From assembly GCF_028687615.1 (NCBI RefSeq), contig NZ_JAQTZU010000013.1, positions 42,058 to 106,057 of the forward strand: a DNA stretch of 64,000 bases, in the 5' to 3' direction. The notes beneath the pieces are model-generated. The model saw only the letters and a list, made by a program, of their open reading frames with translations, did no database searches and was not told the origin of the DNA. Shown here one piece after another: positions 8,537 to 17,125 of this stretch. How positions within the stretch are numbered: the stretch's first letter is position 1; each line of letters opens with the position of its first letter. Made by a program: the position numbers and the translations under genes. Source of the stretch: Methylovulum sp. Its GTDB lineage: Bacteria > Pseudomonadota > Gammaproteobacteria > Methylococcales > Methylomonadaceae.

Positions 8537-9808
8537 CTAAGAATAACACCCGCTGACGAAATCGCTGTACAACGCCATGACCTGCTCATGGCTTAAATCC
8601 GCGACACTTCTGCAAAAGATCTCAAAAATCCCAAGCGGGGTCGGTAGCAAGAAATTATTCAGCTCTATCATGCCTTCAAAGTCAACACTGTCGCTCATTT
8701 TATAAGCCTGGTTTCTTGGACAGGTGACCAGTTCTAAATTGACGCTGAGGCCGCGGGTATATTTTGAATGGTACTTGTCCAGAAAATCCTTTCTTTTAGA
8801 GATGGATTCATAAGCCCAGTTATCGTAGTACAGGATAGACAGCCGTTTGTGTTTGACGCTTAGTTTCTGACGGATATTGATCACGTTTTCAACCCCCTCA
8901 GAAATTTCCGCTTCGCCCAATCCATAAGTGCATAAAGCAGGGAAAAAAAGGCAATGGTCGAATGCCGCACCATCTATAGCCCTTGATAAGGGACTGATAG
9001 CCCAAGCAGCGGGCAATTGAAAATGGCCTTTTTGAACAAAAAAATGCAAGGCCCTGGCGAACTTCGAATCGCCGGTAATTAAAACGGTTTCTTTGGCAAA
9101 AACCTTATCCAATAGACGCTTTAGCAAATGGTCAAACGTTTGTATGGTTTTGATCAAATCGACCCGTTCATCCCTTCGTAACAGCTTGAGGATATAAAGC
9201 CAGCCAACCAGGCTGGGATGGGCGCTGGAATCAATATAAAGCCGCTCACCCACTTTAAGAATATCCTGGGTATCAATGGCAACGCCCGCGAATTGCCCAA
9301 GAACATCGTGCAAATTCCAAACCGGATGGCGGTATGTGCCCAAATCTTGATAACGTCCGGTCGCCCGGTTTTGGTATTCCCGTATCGAAAGATCCCAAAA
9401 CAACAAGCGCAATTTTCCATTAAGCTGCTGAGTTAGCGACTCAATTGCTGACTGGCATAGATCAAGCATCATACGGTCATTTTCTTCATTGATCAGTTCT
9501 TTATCAATGGAGAGATACACTTTTTCTGGTCGGCCACTGGCTTTAAATACGGGGTCTTTCAGTACCGCATTACCGAAGCGGAAATCGCCGACGATAAAAA
9601 AAACCTCATGGTTTAAAACCTCATGGTTTGAAGTGGATATGGCAATTTCCTTACTGATACGCGGATTCCAAATCGGCATACCGCCTACGCCGATGATACG
9701 GCTGGGAACGGACAATTCAGGAAGTTGCCGGGTTGCCAAAGCATGCTTAAGCCTGACGCTATGGGATGGCCCGAATATAAGGCGTTCCGAAAGGGGGTTA
9801 TTGGGCAT
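8537..9808 (-). CDS. Tandem SGNH-like domain protein (glycan cluster paralogue)
   Basis: A 423-residue protein without signal peptide. It is clearly paralogous to the N-terminal half of the next gene upstream. Domain 1 has an SGNH-like start (IFGPSHSVRL, residues 11-20), the shared block GDFRFGN (74-80), YRHPVWNLHDVLGQF and a D-S-S-A-H-P ending (193-198). Domain 2 starts with ITGDSKFARAL (244-254), but I find no matching terminal His, so its active site may be incomplete. SGNH hydrolases and acetyltransferases act on esters of sugars, which would suit a glycan cluster. The gene is last in the cluster, 152 bp after the paralogue. A short 15-bp tandem duplication gives NHEVLNHEV near residue 61. 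Confidence 0.55.
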   Translation of the reverse strand: MPNNPLSERLIFGPSHSVRLKHALATRQLPELSVPSRIIGVGGMPIWNPRISKEIAISTSNHEVLNHEVFFIVGDFRFGNAVLKDPVFKASGRPEKVYLSIDKELINEENDRMMLDLCQSAIESLTQQLNGKLRLLFWDLSIREYQNRATGRYQDLGTYRHPVWNLHDVLGQFAGVAIDTQDILKVGERLYIDSSAHPSLVGWLYILKLLRRDERVDLIKTIQTFDHLLKRLLDKVFAKETVLITGDSKFARALHFFVQKGHFQLPAAWAISPLSRAIDGAAFDHCLFFPALCTYGLGEAEISEGVENVINIRQKLSVKHKRLSILYYDNWAYESISKRKDFLDKYHSKYTRGLSVNLELVTCPRNQAYKMSDSVDFEGMIELNNFLLPTPLGIFEIFCRSVADLSHEQVMALYSDFVSGCYS

Positions 9809-9960
9809 TGCATAACTCCAATCCCAAACGAATCAACATTGCCATCGTAATATACTATTTAAGTTCAAAGCTTGGATGCCACACATTTTCATAATTATTT
9901 GATTATTAATAGTTAATCAAAACAGTACACAAGTTGCTGACATCTGCATATTGTTGCAAT

Positions 9961-12900
9961 CTATGCCAACGCCCCGATTCTGGATATTTGAAAACGGTTT
10001 GAATGCGTATTTAGAAACGTCTGTGCTTCCTTTGCAACCACTTTGTTCAGGCATTGATCGACAATAACTTCCAGATGCTCCTTATCATCCCAACTTAAAT
10101 TTTTACCTTTATGCTTTATATTCAGCCAGTCGGACACTAAAGCAAACTCCGTTTCCAAATCATGTTGTTTGGCATTAAAAAGCTGCTTTACCAATCCCGA
10201 TGCCATCAAAGTTCGGGAAACTGCTTCAAAATCCACTTGCGTTATTCTTGCCGAACTCCTGATAACGCTGTCGATATAATGGCCTTGAATACCCAACACT
10301 TGGTCGATCAGCGGATACTGTGGATTCACCCCCGCCTTATTCCGGTTGAGGTAAAAGATTTTTTCCGGCACATCCGCGCATAACAGCAAGGTATGAAAAC
10401 CGCTACCGATAAAGCCGACTACATTTTGGGCGGAGCAAAATAGCTTGACCTGTTCTTTAACCGTGAGGGTTTCCGGGGACACCACAGTGAAGCCTTCGGA
10501 TTTAAGATAATTTTCAAATTCCGCTTCGCCGCAGATAATGTTCCCGGTATATTCGGTGCTTAGCCCTGACCTGGAAATGTACACGTTCCCTTGTTTTTCA
10601 TCAGGATACTCCTTGCCCATAGCCGCTTTTACCTTCGCCGCCATAGCCTGCTGATGGTCGGCATCGAGATAATCGTAGTAACGCATACCTATCTTCGGAA
10701 TCACCAGTTTCTTAAACGACGTCGTTTCCTGAACCAAGATAATCCGCTCTAGCGGTATGCCAGTCAGTTCAAAAATTGCCTGCATGTAAGCTGGAAGCTC
10801 ATCAGCGCGGGTGGCATCCGCATAATAGGTATAGACGATAGGCAAATGTGAATACCGCTGAAAGCCTTGAAACCTAGATAAGCTTTCGATAATAAAATGT
10901 CCGTATTGATCAACGATGGTGCCGCCATACAGGCATACGGTGTCGATATGGCGCGTGGGCTTTGTGGTCAGGAATGGATCGGCGATTTGCCCGCCATCGA
11001 CCCGGTTGCACATGGCGGACGCTTCCAGGCCACCATCTTTTCGGTAAACCCCACCCACGGTACGGACCCTAATGACCGCCTTAAAGTACGCCGAAGGTCT
11101 TCTGACACCTTCAACAACCGCCCTGTCCAGCACCACCTCGGTACGCGGAAAAATGGCCGGATCATTTTCCAAAGCCACCCGTTTTGCAAGATACAAATGG
11201 CTGCCATCAAGAGGGAGACGGTAAGCGCAACTGGCTGGCGGAAACCGGGGGCCATGATAATCAGTTTCCCAAGGTTTTATTGCGGCAAGCACTAATTTTG
11301 TATAGGCTTCTTGGCTCAAAGTGATTGGACTATTGGCTAATTCAAACTGCCCTTCCGCATCAAAACTTGCTCGAAGCGGCATACCCACATGCAAATTTTT
11401 GAGCAAGGACAAGGCTAACGGGCCTGATGAAAACCCGTAGAAACCGCCGTCGCCACCATCCCCGTACTGAAGATCGGCCCGAAATTTGTCGGCCATCACC
11501 GAAGCCACCAGCTCAGTCCCTGAAAAAATATACACAGGAACCCGGTACTCCGATGCCTCAACATCTATTGCCCAACCGCAAACATCGCCAGCCAGCCCGA
11601 TGCCGTCCAGCTCTCCTTGCAAACGCGCCAGCCGTGTATCGGCGGCGTCACTGTCTAGTTTGGAAAAATTCGCACCAACATCGGCCTGGCTTGGATTCAG
11701 GCAATAACCCAGCATTTGTTCAAAGCGTGAAAAAGCTGTTGGCAATAAAGTCGGTGAAATCATCAGATGGAACAATGCCGCATAACCTTTGCCGCAAGGA
11801 TGGAAAGAACCGCCACATTCAATCAACTCGATGGACTCTTGAAATGGAATCGCACTTAAACGCCTGACATCAAAATCGGCAAACTGTTGTTCGATGCCCT
11901 CGACATACGCTTCGGCATGTTTAGGCATAAACTGGTTAAGGTATTCGGGCCGCTTGGAAACGGTTTCACGCGCCCATTGGTCCCAGAACATAACAGTGAC
12001 CGGGCCGCCAAGAGCCAATTGTTGTATTACGGCTTTTTCTTCGGCAATTTTGGCCTTGATTTGCGCCGGACTTTCGTCCTGAAAAGATAGCCCGGACAAG
12101 TAAACCACACGGTCATAGCGTCCAGGCGCATCCCGGCTCGCCTTTAAACCATTAATTTCCCAACTGGCGGGCATCAAGAAACAGTTGGTCCGCACCGCTT
12201 TGTCCAGTGCCCTGAAAGCAATGGAATTGCCAGTGATATTGATCCGGTAACGGTCAGCATTGAGTGGAAACATAAGATGGCTCCAGGTTTCAAAAGTAGA
12301 ACACACGGATTCGTAAGCGGCTAAAGCGTCCTGTCCAGCCAACAAACGGCCGATTAGGGCATGTCCCTTGAAAGTTGGGTGGCCGTTACTATCAAGAAAA
12401 AAACTATCGAGGGGAAAGCCTGTCAGCGGTGAGGTATCAATCAAGGCATTCTTAAATTGCCCGGCCAAATCAGCCAGGTTCCAAACCGGATGCCGGTAAT
12501 TGCTTTTGCCTCCATAACGGTCATTTTGCTTGTTAAGGAACTCGCGGTACGTCGATGACCAAAGCAGGATACGCAATTTTGAACCCAGCCTTGTGGACAA
12601 GTCATTGAAAAAGTTGACGTTGAGTTTCAACATCCTTTTGTCGTTTTCGTCAGAAATCAGCTCTTTCTCAATATAAAGATAATTCCCTGAGCTATCGCCG
12701 GTGCGTAGGAATTTTTCGCTCTTCAAAATTTTGTTGCCAAACCGCAAGTCACCCACGAGCAAAACCATCTGATCGACCTGGTCTTCGATGCGGGCTATTT
12801 CTGAGCGGATAAAATCCCCCCAAATTGGCATCGCCCCACGACCGATGAAAATCACATCGTGGCTAGGTTTGGGTATTTGCCTTCTTTCTATGGCAAGTTC

Positions 12901-12972
12901 CCACCATGTAACATGCGATGAACCGACGATGGCGATTTTTTTAGGCGGTGGCATAAACGCCATTAAAGCCAT
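9961..12972 (-). CDS. Multidomain SGNH-SGNH-GT61 glycosyltransferase
   Basis: A protein of about 1,003 residues. In order: an SGNH-like domain (GSSHVTW near residue 17, GDLRFGN 74-80, DSNGHP 194-199); a second one (ITGNSIAFRAL from about 246, SFHPCGKG about 389); a beta domain near 452-547 with the GWAID...DKFRADL...GFYGF pattern seen in other large bacterial glycosyltransferases; and a GT61 (DUF563) domain about 677-880 (GGTIVDQYGHFIIE, VYISRSGLS, FIGSGFHTLLLC). It probably transfers a sugar and may modify it with an acyl group. The reading frame extends upstream to 13131, but that part overlaps the cytidylyltransferase; the start at 12972 (or 12954) has no strong ribosome site. Confidence 0.72.
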   Translation of the reverse strand: MALMAFMPPPKKIAIVGSSHVTWWELAIERRQIPKPSHDVIFIGRGAMPIWGDFIRSEIARIEDQVDQMVLLVGDLRFGNKILKSEKFLRTGDSSGNYLYIEKELISDENDKRMLKLNVNFFNDLSTRLGSKLRILLWSSTYREFLNKQNDRYGGKSNYRHPVWNLADLAGQFKNALIDTSPLTGFPLDSFFLDSNGHPTFKGHALIGRLLAGQDALAAYESVCSTFETWSHLMFPLNADRYRINITGNSIAFRALDKAVRTNCFLMPASWEINGLKASRDAPGRYDRVVYLSGLSFQDESPAQIKAKIAEEKAVIQQLALGGPVTVMFWDQWARETVSKRPEYLNQFMPKHAEAYVEGIEQQFADFDVRRLSAIPFQESIELIECGGSFHPCGKGYAALFHLMISPTLLPTAFSRFEQMLGYCLNPSQADVGANFSKLDSDAADTRLARLQGELDGIGLAGDVCGWAIDVEASEYRVPVYIFSGTELVASVMADKFRADLQYGDGGDGGFYGFSSGPLALSLLKNLHVGMPLRASFDAEGQFELANSPITLSQEAYTKLVLAAIKPWETDYHGPRFPPASCAYRLPLDGSHLYLAKRVALENDPAIFPRTEVVLDRAVVEGVRRPSAYFKAVIRVRTVGGVYRKDGGLEASAMCNRVDGGQIADPFLTTKPTRHIDTVCLYGGTIVDQYGHFIIESLSRFQGFQRYSHLPIVYTYYADATRADELPAYMQAIFELTGIPLERIILVQETTSFKKLVIPKIGMRYYDYLDADHQQAMAAKVKAAMGKEYPDEKQGNVYISRSGLSTEYTGNIICGEAEFENYLKSEGFTVVSPETLTVKEQVKLFCSAQNVVGFIGSGFHTLLLCADVPEKIFYLNRNKAGVNPQYPLIDQVLGIQGHYIDSVIRSSARITQVDFEAVSRTLMASGLVKQLFNAKQHDLETEFALVSDWLNIKHKGKNLSWDDKEHLEVIVDQCLNKVVAKEAQTFLNTHSNRFQISRIGALA

Positions 12973-13717
12973 TGTGGATTGGGTGGCCGGGGATAATTTT
13001 GGGGATACTTCCCAGCTCACGATTATCCAATGCGGCATACAGCTTCTCACCCAGGACAAAGTCCTCTTCCCAATCAATATCGAAACCATAAGGGGATGGC
13101 GTTTCAAACAAGACGGGTTGATGGCCGACACGATCTTGAAGCTGTGCCATCAAAAATTTGTCTATCACAAACAACGCGCTGTTGACGAGAAAGATTTTCT
13201 CCAGATCTTGGGTGCGGGGCCAGCGTTTGACGGTGCTGTCATGGCTGATCCACGCGCCGGAACGCATGGCGAAAGTTTGCGACACATCAACCGCCATCAG
13301 GCTGTCTGCGCTTTGGTTTTGCAAAGCTTGCGCGTAGGCAGACAATGCCGCTTCATAAAGCGAGGTGTCAAACAACGGCGAGGTGACGTGCGTCCAGGCG
13401 ATCACATCGGTGTCAACCGTATTGCCCAAATAACCGATCAAACCTTGCAGGGAATCATCGGCGGCATATTGATCCGGCCTTAAGTCAAGTTTCACGGGTT
13501 TGGTCAAGGTCGTGCGGATTTGCCTGACAATCCTGATGACGATAGGATCGTTGGTGGTGACCAAGATCTCATCTATCCCCGCCACCTCATCCAGTTGTTT
13601 CAGTTTGAGTTCCAACAATCCGTGGGCAAAACCGGCGAAGGGACGGGTGTTTTTGTTGGCTACGCGCTGGCTGCCCTTGCGGCAAGGGATAATCGCCGTT
13701 ACTTTTCTGGACTTCAT
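12941..13717 (-). CDS. CMP-sugar synthetase, NeuA-like cytidylyltransferase
   Basis: A 258-residue nucleotidyltransferase of the acylneuraminate cytidylyltransferase family. The N-terminus has the CTP-binding AIIPCRKGSQRVANKNTRPFAG motif (IPCRxGSxRxxxKN), followed by DEILVTTNDPIV and later AWTHVTSPLFDTSLY. Such enzymes activate sialic or other nonulosonic acids, or related 2-keto sugars, with CMP. The start at 13717 has GAGGTG 6 bp upstream; an ATG 30 bp further out lacks one. No neuB- or neuC-like gene is in the window, so the activated sugar cannot be named. It overlaps the glycosyltransferase downstream. Confidence 0.82.
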   Translation of the reverse strand: MKSRKVTAIIPCRKGSQRVANKNTRPFAGFAHGLLELKLKQLDEVAGIDEILVTTNDPIVIRIVRQIRTTLTKPVKLDLRPDQYAADDSLQGLIGYLGNTVDTDVIAWTHVTSPLFDTSLYEAALSAYAQALQNQSADSLMAVDVSQTFAMRSGAWISHDSTVKRWPRTQDLEKIFLVNSALFVIDKFLMAQLQDRVGHQPVLFETPSPYGFDIDWEEDFVLGEKLYAALDNRELGSIPKIIPGHPIHNGFNGVYATA

Positions 13718-13796
13718 GGCTTGCACCTCATGGTTAATGTTGATCATCGGTTTGGTCGGATTGGCAAATTATCAAACTGGCATTACTCACGTCCCG

Positions 13797-15380
13797 TCAG
13801 CACGCTTGCACCATCGCATACAAGGAACGCACTGGAATCCGGTATAAAGTCGGCGCCAGGCTGACTAGCCTGGGAACGTTGGCGACGGCAAGATATTCGG
13901 CAATGGTGGTGGCATTTTCATCATTTTTGGCATGGGACGATTCGCCTTCGCCGATATAACCATCAAAGCCAACCAGCATCACTTCATCGGCACCGCATTC
14001 GACGGCGGCGGTCAAACCCAGTTGCAGAGGGCTAGGGACTGACACTCCGGCGATTTCCGTAATGGCAAACAAGGATGCCGGATTGACTTGGCAAACCGTG
14101 CCAACCGTAGGCACACTGCCCGCAAATCTCAGTGGTGGAGACACTATCCAGCAAGCGATGCCCTGGGCCAAGGTCTCCAGACGCGGCTTAGAAACCTTTT
14201 GAATTTCATGCCCCGACAAGGCAATGCAATGTCCGCTTAAATCGGTGAAATGCCCTGTCGATTTGAGGCTGGTGTGCAAAATCACGGTATCGTCAAGATC
14301 GAAATGCTCCATCACCGATGCCGCCCGTTTCGCACTGTCGCCACCGCCGATCAGGATAAAACGGCTACGACCTGAAGTGCCTGAAAAATCAGCGAATTTT
14401 GCGAACGATTTGTTGTCGGAACCACCATGCACCACTAGTTTGTTTTGCAAGGCGCCCATCACCACCGCCGGGTCAAAACGATCCTTGATCAACCAGTCCA
14501 TCACTTTGCCTTGCTCTTGACCGGACAGGCTGGAATACATATACGGCAGCGATGTCCCCCATTGGTACAAGGCATGGAGTCTTGCCATCCTGTCCATGAA
14601 TTTGCTCAGTTCAAAATAGGGGATTTCCGTACCCGTCGCGATGCCGATATAGGTCAGCATCAATTCGGTTTTCAAGTTGCCCGCCCCTCGCCCCATGCCC
14701 ATGAACGTCGCGTCAATAGACGTCGCCCCCGATTGCAACGCGCTTAAGGCATTGGCAAAGGCCAAACCCGCATTGTCGTGGCCGTGAAAACCGACCTTAC
14801 CAGAAAAAATCGCACAAGTCCGGCTGATCGCCGCCCCCACCTCATCGGGAAAACAGCCGCCATAACTATCCACCAACGCCAAGCAATCGAGATGCTTGAT
14901 TTCAGAAAACGGCGCGAGTATTTCGTCCACTTTCCCGCTCCATTTGCTCAAGTGCATGACATTCAAACCACAGGCAAAACCGTGTCCGATGACTTTTTGA
15001 TGCAGTCGCAAAGCCCGTAAAATCTCGCTGGGTGCCACGGCAAAGCGGATCAAATCCACAATGCCTTCAATATCACTGAGGAAAAAATCGATGCTGTCTT
15101 CACTCACGTCTTTGAGGTTAAACATCACCGCCAAACGTTGGTTCGGACGCAAACGCTGCTTGGCTTCGAGCAACTCCTGCCTGGAAAGATAAAAAAACCG
15201 TCCGAAATAACTGTCTTTCTCAGGGCTACGGTAACCGATTTCGATGTCGTGTATCGGGCTACGGGCAACCAAATCAAGGTATTCATGGACAAAATCCGCA
15301 TCGAATTCCCATTGGGTGTAGTAGCCCCCGTCACGCAAGGTGCAATCGAGCAGCCGAATTTGGTTGGATAGCGTTTTCAT
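13797..15380 (-). CDS. HMGL-type aldolase with extra C-terminal domain
   Basis: A 527-residue protein. Residues 1 to about 270 form an HMG-CoA lyase/4-hydroxy-2-oxovalerate aldolase-like TIM barrel: LLDCTLRDGGYYTQWEF at the start carries the D-x-T-L-R-D-G motif, and GFHGHDNAGLAFAN the metal-binding HxH. The C-terminal half (about 330-527) begins FILIGGGDSAKRAASV and contains LVGFDGYIGEG, resembling the DUF115/6-hydroxymethylpterin pyrophosphokinase-like fold seen in motility-associated glycosylation proteins; that match is weak. Aldolases with this start occur in surface-polysaccharide clusters, where they may build or cleave 2-keto acids. The gene lies 18 bp after the unknown gene upstream and just before the CMP-sugar synthetase. 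Confidence 0.72.
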   Translation of the reverse strand: MKTLSNQIRLLDCTLRDGGYYTQWEFDADFVHEYLDLVARSPIHDIEIGYRSPEKDSYFGRFFYLSRQELLEAKQRLRPNQRLAVMFNLKDVSEDSIDFFLSDIEGIVDLIRFAVAPSEILRALRLHQKVIGHGFACGLNVMHLSKWSGKVDEILAPFSEIKHLDCLALVDSYGGCFPDEVGAAISRTCAIFSGKVGFHGHDNAGLAFANALSALQSGATSIDATFMGMGRGAGNLKTELMLTYIGIATGTEIPYFELSKFMDRMARLHALYQWGTSLPYMYSSLSGQEQGKVMDWLIKDRFDPAVVMGALQNKLVVHGGSDNKSFAKFADFSGTSGRSRFILIGGGDSAKRAASVMEHFDLDDTVILHTSLKSTGHFTDLSGHCIALSGHEIQKVSKPRLETLAQGIACWIVSPPLRFAGSVPTVGTVCQVNPASLFAITEIAGVSVPSPLQLGLTAAVECGADEVMLVGFDGYIGEGESSHAKNDENATTIAEYLAVANVPRLVSLAPTLYRIPVRSLYAMVQAC

Positions 15381-15398
15381 AACGGATTAAATAAGGTG

Positions 15399-16490
15399 TT
15401 AAGTTTTCGGCTGGTTTTGGTGGGCCTGCATTTTTTGCAAAACTTGCTCAAAAAAAGGCGGGGGTGATTTTTTACAGCATTCAAACCGCTCAAAAATGGC
15501 CTTGAAATTAATCTGCAATTTGGGTGCTGGGTTGACGGGTGCAAAACGCGATTCTGGCGGCAATTTATTTTTAGTACACGCCAGGGACGCGCAATAGGCG
15601 GCTTCAATGATTAGCAAAAACTTATGGCAATCGCTCATCTGGCCTATCACCCAATTATTTTGCGGATGCAGCAAATCGATCATGCCGTAACGGCCGGCAT
15701 TGACCGCGCCAATAAACAAACTGGCGGCTTCGTCAAAATGCCCGTACCACGCCTTGATCAAGCCGCCCTGAAACAACAACATGGCGTAATTTTGATGGAC
15801 CAGGGGATTAAAACTGGGGTGGACTATCGCTTTAAGCGCCCCGTCAACGACATCCGCCGCCTGTGTCACCGATCCTGTTGCCAGCAAAGCCGTAGCCAGG
15901 ACACTGGAGCTTGAAACCAACCAACGGAAAGCCACGGCATTATGGCTTTGCACTTTATCCCGATAATGCCGGTAAGTGGCATGGACTGCTTCGAGTATAT
16001 CGCCACGCTCTTCCAGTTTGTCGGCGATACGATAGGAAAGTATCGTAATCAAGCCACCGAAATTCTGGTTATCAAGCGGCAAGGCATTCAAATACGCATA
16101 AGTCACGACAAACAAATCATCCAGGGAATAATTGCGGGCTTGGGCGTTAAACAAGTTTTTGGTCAGATAAACATTGTCATTGAGTTTGTCGCTATCAAGC
16201 TGGTAACGCAGGAACAAGCCGCTAATATCCAATGAGTTTCCAGCCCAAATTAACAACACCTTGGTCAATGCGGGAATACGGAGGCTTTGCACCGAAAATT
16301 TCAAGCTCAAGCGCCCGTCATTCTCTGGCTGGGTTTTGCAATTGATAGAAAATTCACTGCCATCATGGCAAGTGACACGAATTTCACCTTTATCAATAAT
16401 CGACCTGTCATAGGGTTCAAGCTCAAGAATGAACTCACCACCGCATAACTTGACATGCGATTTATTGGCAATACTCGACATCATGTTCAT
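15399..16490 (-). CDS. Unrecognised protein in glycan cluster
   Basis: A 363-residue protein I do not recognise. There is no signal peptide or obvious membrane segment. The first 110 residues are rich in predicted beta strands; from about residue 130 the sequence is helical and Ala/Leu-rich, with hints of TPR-like pairs (GDILEAVHATYRHYRDK, GHFDEAASLFIGAVNAG). The last 70 residues are basic. It lies between the Mop-domain gene (24 bp) and the aldolase (18 bp), so it is probably in their operon and may serve the same glycan or protein-modification task. An internal Met at residue 3 or 4 is an equally good start. Confidence 0.6.
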   Translation of the reverse strand: MNMMSSIANKSHVKLCGGEFILELEPYDRSIIDKGEIRVTCHDGSEFSINCKTQPENDGRLSLKFSVQSLRIPALTKVLLIWAGNSLDISGLFLRYQLDSDKLNDNVYLTKNLFNAQARNYSLDDLFVVTYAYLNALPLDNQNFGGLITILSYRIADKLEERGDILEAVHATYRHYRDKVQSHNAVAFRWLVSSSSVLATALLATGSVTQAADVVDGALKAIVHPSFNPLVHQNYAMLLFQGGLIKAWYGHFDEAASLFIGAVNAGRYGMIDLLHPQNNWVIGQMSDCHKFLLIIEAAYCASLACTKNKLPPESRFAPVNPAPKLQINFKAIFERFECCKKSPPPFFEQVLQKMQAHQNQPKT

Positions 16491-16514
16491 CTTGGTCTTT
16501 TGCCTTTAGAAAAA

Positions 16515-16730
16515 TCAAACTTTTGCCAACGCAAACTGCGTCGTTTTTACCACCGCCACGGCTTCCTGCCCCACCACCAAACCTAGCGATTTAAGTGAGC
16601 TGGTTGTGATGACCGAGGTAATAATCCCCGCCGCCGTGTCCAGCTCAACTTCTGAAAGGACATCCCGGTTGTGGATATTCCGAATCCTACCTTTGATTTG
16701 GTTGTTGCCGGTAACTTCTGAAGTAACCAT
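16515..16730 (-). CDS. Mop/molbindin domain protein
   Basis: A 71-residue single TOBE/Mop domain (NQIKGRIRNIHNRDVLSEVELDTAAGIITSVITTSSLKSLGL). Proteins of this size (molbindins) form oligomers that bind molybdate or tungstate in the cytoplasm; Mop domains are also found in ModE and ModC. The start at 16730 was chosen because GGGAG lies 8 bp before it and the length then matches the usual 68-70 residues; a longer frame begins at 16790 without support. It may be the first gene of the glycan cluster by position only. No modABC genes are in the window, though moaA lies 3.5 kb away. Confidence 0.78.
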   Translation of the reverse strand: MVTSEVTGNNQIKGRIRNIHNRDVLSEVELDTAAGIITSVITTSSLKSLGLVVGQEAVAVVKTTQFALAKV

Positions 16731-17125
16731 AGGTTTTGCTCCCAAGCGAGAAATATTGATGTCAGTACCATAAGAACTTGCAACCGACATGCCATGTTAC
16801 AAGTTTTTGAAAAGTAAGTGATTGTTGAAATAAAACCGCTTATCCGCTGTTGCAACACCAACAGTTGCTGTTGCTTAGGTGTTGATTTTTAAGCAGCCTT
16901 AAAGCAAGAAAGCGGCGGGCAACCATCCAACTTATCCAGCAACTTATCCAGAAAATCCCTTAATCCAACAAATTGCAACCTGATTGAAAAAATGGTGGTG
17001 GTTGAATTAGTAGTGGTTGAATTAAAAGCTGGTGGTTAATTATTAACCGGGAGCGCGGTCATCTTGACCGCTTGGCGGACAGGATGTCCGCGCTCCAGTT
17101 AAATTACCATCACCACCTCAAATAC
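16731..17125. other. Intergenic region, 395 bp
   Basis: No gene seen. It holds a hairpin CAACACC...GGTGTTG (16853-16884) followed by ATTTTT, a run of imperfect direct repeats of GTGGTTGAATTA around 16990-17035, and the cruciform repeat listed separately at 17050-17096. Confidence 0.5.
17050..17096. repeat. Cruciform-like REP dimer
   Basis: A 47-bp element: an outer 9-bp stem (GGAGCGCGG 17050-17058 with CCGCGCTCC 17088-17096) encloses two small perfect hairpins, GCGGTCA-TCT-TGACCGC (17056-17071) and GCGGACA-GGA-TGTCCGC (17075-17091). The two hairpins are imperfect copies of each other. The layout resembles REP doublets moved by RAYT transposases; no such transposase is in the window. Confidence 0.75.

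Noticed and set aside
12973..13131. Upstream extension of the GT61 protein
   Set aside because: It lies inside the cytidylyltransferase gene in another frame and its residues do not resemble the SGNH domain start.
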